DNA of 14,857 bases. It comes from UBA1189 sp045612925 (GTDB taxonomy: Bacteria > Bacteroidota > Bacteroidia > Bacteroidales > Bacteroidaceae). Both the position numbers and the translations under genes were made by a program. The first letter of the stretch is position 1. Each line of letters begins with the position of its first letter. The notes beneath the pieces are model-generated. The model ran no database searches. It had not been told where the DNA came from and saw only the letters and a list, made by a program, of their open reading frames with translations. The stretch is from contig JAZKZX010000058.1 of NCBI GenBank assembly GCA_045612925.1, forward strand, positions 1 through 14,857. The letters are read 5' to 3'. Positions 13,913 through 14,857 of the stretch are shown here, piece after piece.

Positions 13913-14389
13913 ATGAGAAAAGCAAAACCAAAAAAACGTATGGTCCTTCCGGATCCCGTATTTAACGATGTAAAAGTATCTAAGTTCGTTAACCATCTCA
14001 TGTATGATGGTAAGAAGAACATCTCTTACGAGATCTTTTACGCTTCACTCGACAAGGTGAAGGCAAAAATGTCTGATTCTGAGCTCTCTGCTCTCGAAAT
14101 CTGGAAGAAAGCCCTTGATAACATTACTCCCCAAGTTGAGGTTAAGTCACGTCGTATCGGCGGTGCTACCTATCAGGTGCCCACTGAGATCCGCGCTGAC
14201 CGTAAGGAGTCTATCAGCATGAAGAATATGATCCTCTACGCTCGCAAGCGTGGTGGTAAGACCATGGCTGACAAGCTCTCTTCTGAGATCCTCGATGCAT
14301 TCAACAACCAGGGTGGTGCCTTCAAGCGTAAGGAGGATATGCACCGCATGGCTGAGGCTAACCGTGCATTCGCTCACTTCAGATTCTAA
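13913..14389 (+). CDS. rpsG: 30S ribosomal protein S7
   Basis: 158 residues, the usual S7 length. S7 binds the 3' domain of 16S rRNA and starts assembly of the head of the small subunit. Typical segments are MRKAKPKKRMVLPDPVFND at the start, VSKFVNHLMYDGKKNISYEIFY, ALDNITPQVEVKSRRIGGATYQVP, and EDMHRMAEANRAFAHFRF at the end. The open frame continues upstream to a GTG at 13835, but the 26 extra residues are Asn/Lys-rich, resemble no S7 N-terminus and cover the structured spacer, so I chose the ATG at 13913, which is preceded by an A-rich stretch (caagaaaa). It is separated from rpsL by 196 bp and from fusA by 34 bp in the str operon. Confidence 0.97.
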   Translation: MRKAKPKKRMVLPDPVFNDVKVSKFVNHLMYDGKKNISYEIFYASLDKVKAKMSDSELSALEIWKKALDNITPQVEVKSRRIGGATYQVPTEIRADRKESISMKNMILYARKRGGKTMADKLSSEILDAFNNQGGAFKRKEDMHRMAEANRAFAHFRF

Positions 14390-14423
14390 TTTAGGGTAAG
14401 GACTTTAATAATACGTTTTCACA

Positions 14424-14857
14424 ATGGCAAAACAAGATCTTTCGCTGACCAGAAACATTGGTATTATGGCGCACATCGATGCTGGTAAGACTACCACATC
14501 AGAGCGTATCCTCTTCTACACCGGTCTGACACACAAGATTGGTGAGGTGCACGACGGTGCTGCTACCATGGACTGGATGGCTCAGGAGCAGGAGCGTGGT
14601 ATCACTATCACATCTGCTGCTACTACCACTCGTTGGAAGTGGAACGGTACCCAGTACAAGATTAACCTCATTGACACCCCGGGACACGTTGACTTTACCG
14701 CTGAGGTAGAGCGTTGCTTGCGTATCCTTGATGGTGCTGTTGCTGCTTACTGTGCAGTAGGTGGTGTAGAGCCCCAGTCAGAGACTGTATGGCGTCAGGC
14801 TGATAAGTACAACGTACCCCGTATCGCTTATGTAAATAAGATGGACCGTCAGGGTGC
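14424..14857 (+). CDS. fusA: Translation elongation factor G, N-terminal part (3' truncated by window edge)
   Basis: The first 144 codons of EF-G, the GTPase that moves tRNAs and mRNA along the ribosome. GTP-binding motifs are in place: G1 AHIDAGKTT (about 16-24), the G2 region RGITI, G3 DTPGH, and G4 NKMD at about 138-141, followed by RQG at the window end. The start MAKQDLSLTRNIGIMAHIDAGK is standard, and the ATG at 14424 lies 34 bp after rpsG. The frame runs open to the last base, so the gene continues outside. The position directly after rpsL and rpsG marks it as the main translocase rather than a second EF-G copy. Confidence 0.96.
   Translation, partial: MAKQDLSLTRNIGIMAHIDAGKTTTSERILFYTGLTHKIGEVHDGAATMDWMAQEQERGITITSAATTTRWKWNGTQYKINLIDTPGHVDFTAEVERCLRILDGAVAAYCAVGGVEPQSETVWRQADKYNVPRIAYVNKMDRQG

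Overview
The window looks like chromosomal core DNA of a Bacteroidales bacterium (Prevotella/Porphyromonas/Bacteroides relatives; the genus cannot be fixed from the sequence alone). Three things point there. The promoters match the Bacteroidetes -7 element TAnnTTTG, with clean copies upstream of topA, the Lrp/AsnC gene, prfB and rpsL. Starts lack Shine-Dalgarno sites and often have A-rich leaders. The proteins are of Bacteroidetes type: single-chain L-serine dehydratase, a C26-M19 peptidase fusion, an 'SPTTLERVWGY' helix-turn-helix protein, and RF2 with an SPY tripeptide.

Layout. (1) 1-367: 3' end of hisS, closed by a strong hairpin. (2) 425-650: gene-free, with four copies of a 22-bp repeat built on the palindrome ctccgcggag. 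(3) 651-2459: a membrane-anchored Ser/Thr kinase (-) diverges from a helix-turn-helix protein (+); their two -7 elements lie 23 bp apart. The HTH gene is followed 9 bp later by tex, and a perfect 16-bp hairpin ends tex. (4) 4645-8118, minus strand: a tight operon lrp/asnC -> C26-M19 fusion peptidase -> L-serine dehydratase (gaps 5 and 13 bp), read here as regulated peptide and amino-acid catabolism. (5) 8210-11089, minus strand: topA -> aroK (15-bp gap). (6) 11090-11973: a decayed stretch with the topA promoter, a degraded promoter, a probable 3' remnant of nadB (L-aspartate oxidase) with its terminator still present, and a small minus-strand membrane-protein gene that seems split by a frameshift in a G4 tract. 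(7) 11974-13089: prfB, without the usual programmed frameshift. (8) 13336-14857: the start of the str ribosomal operon, rpsL - rpsG - fusA (fusA cut by the window edge), with a structured rpsL-rpsG spacer.

Most genes are ordinary housekeeping functions. The best leads for something less described are the divergent kinase/HTH pair joined to tex, the Lrp / gamma-glutamyl-hydrolase-dipeptidase / serine-dehydratase operon (including a dehydratase without the C-terminal cysteine used as a cluster ligand in the characterised enzyme), the 22-bp palindromic repeat cluster, and the hidden frameshifted small gene next to the nadB relic. I see no CRISPR array, rRNA, tRNA, insertion sequence or phage module.
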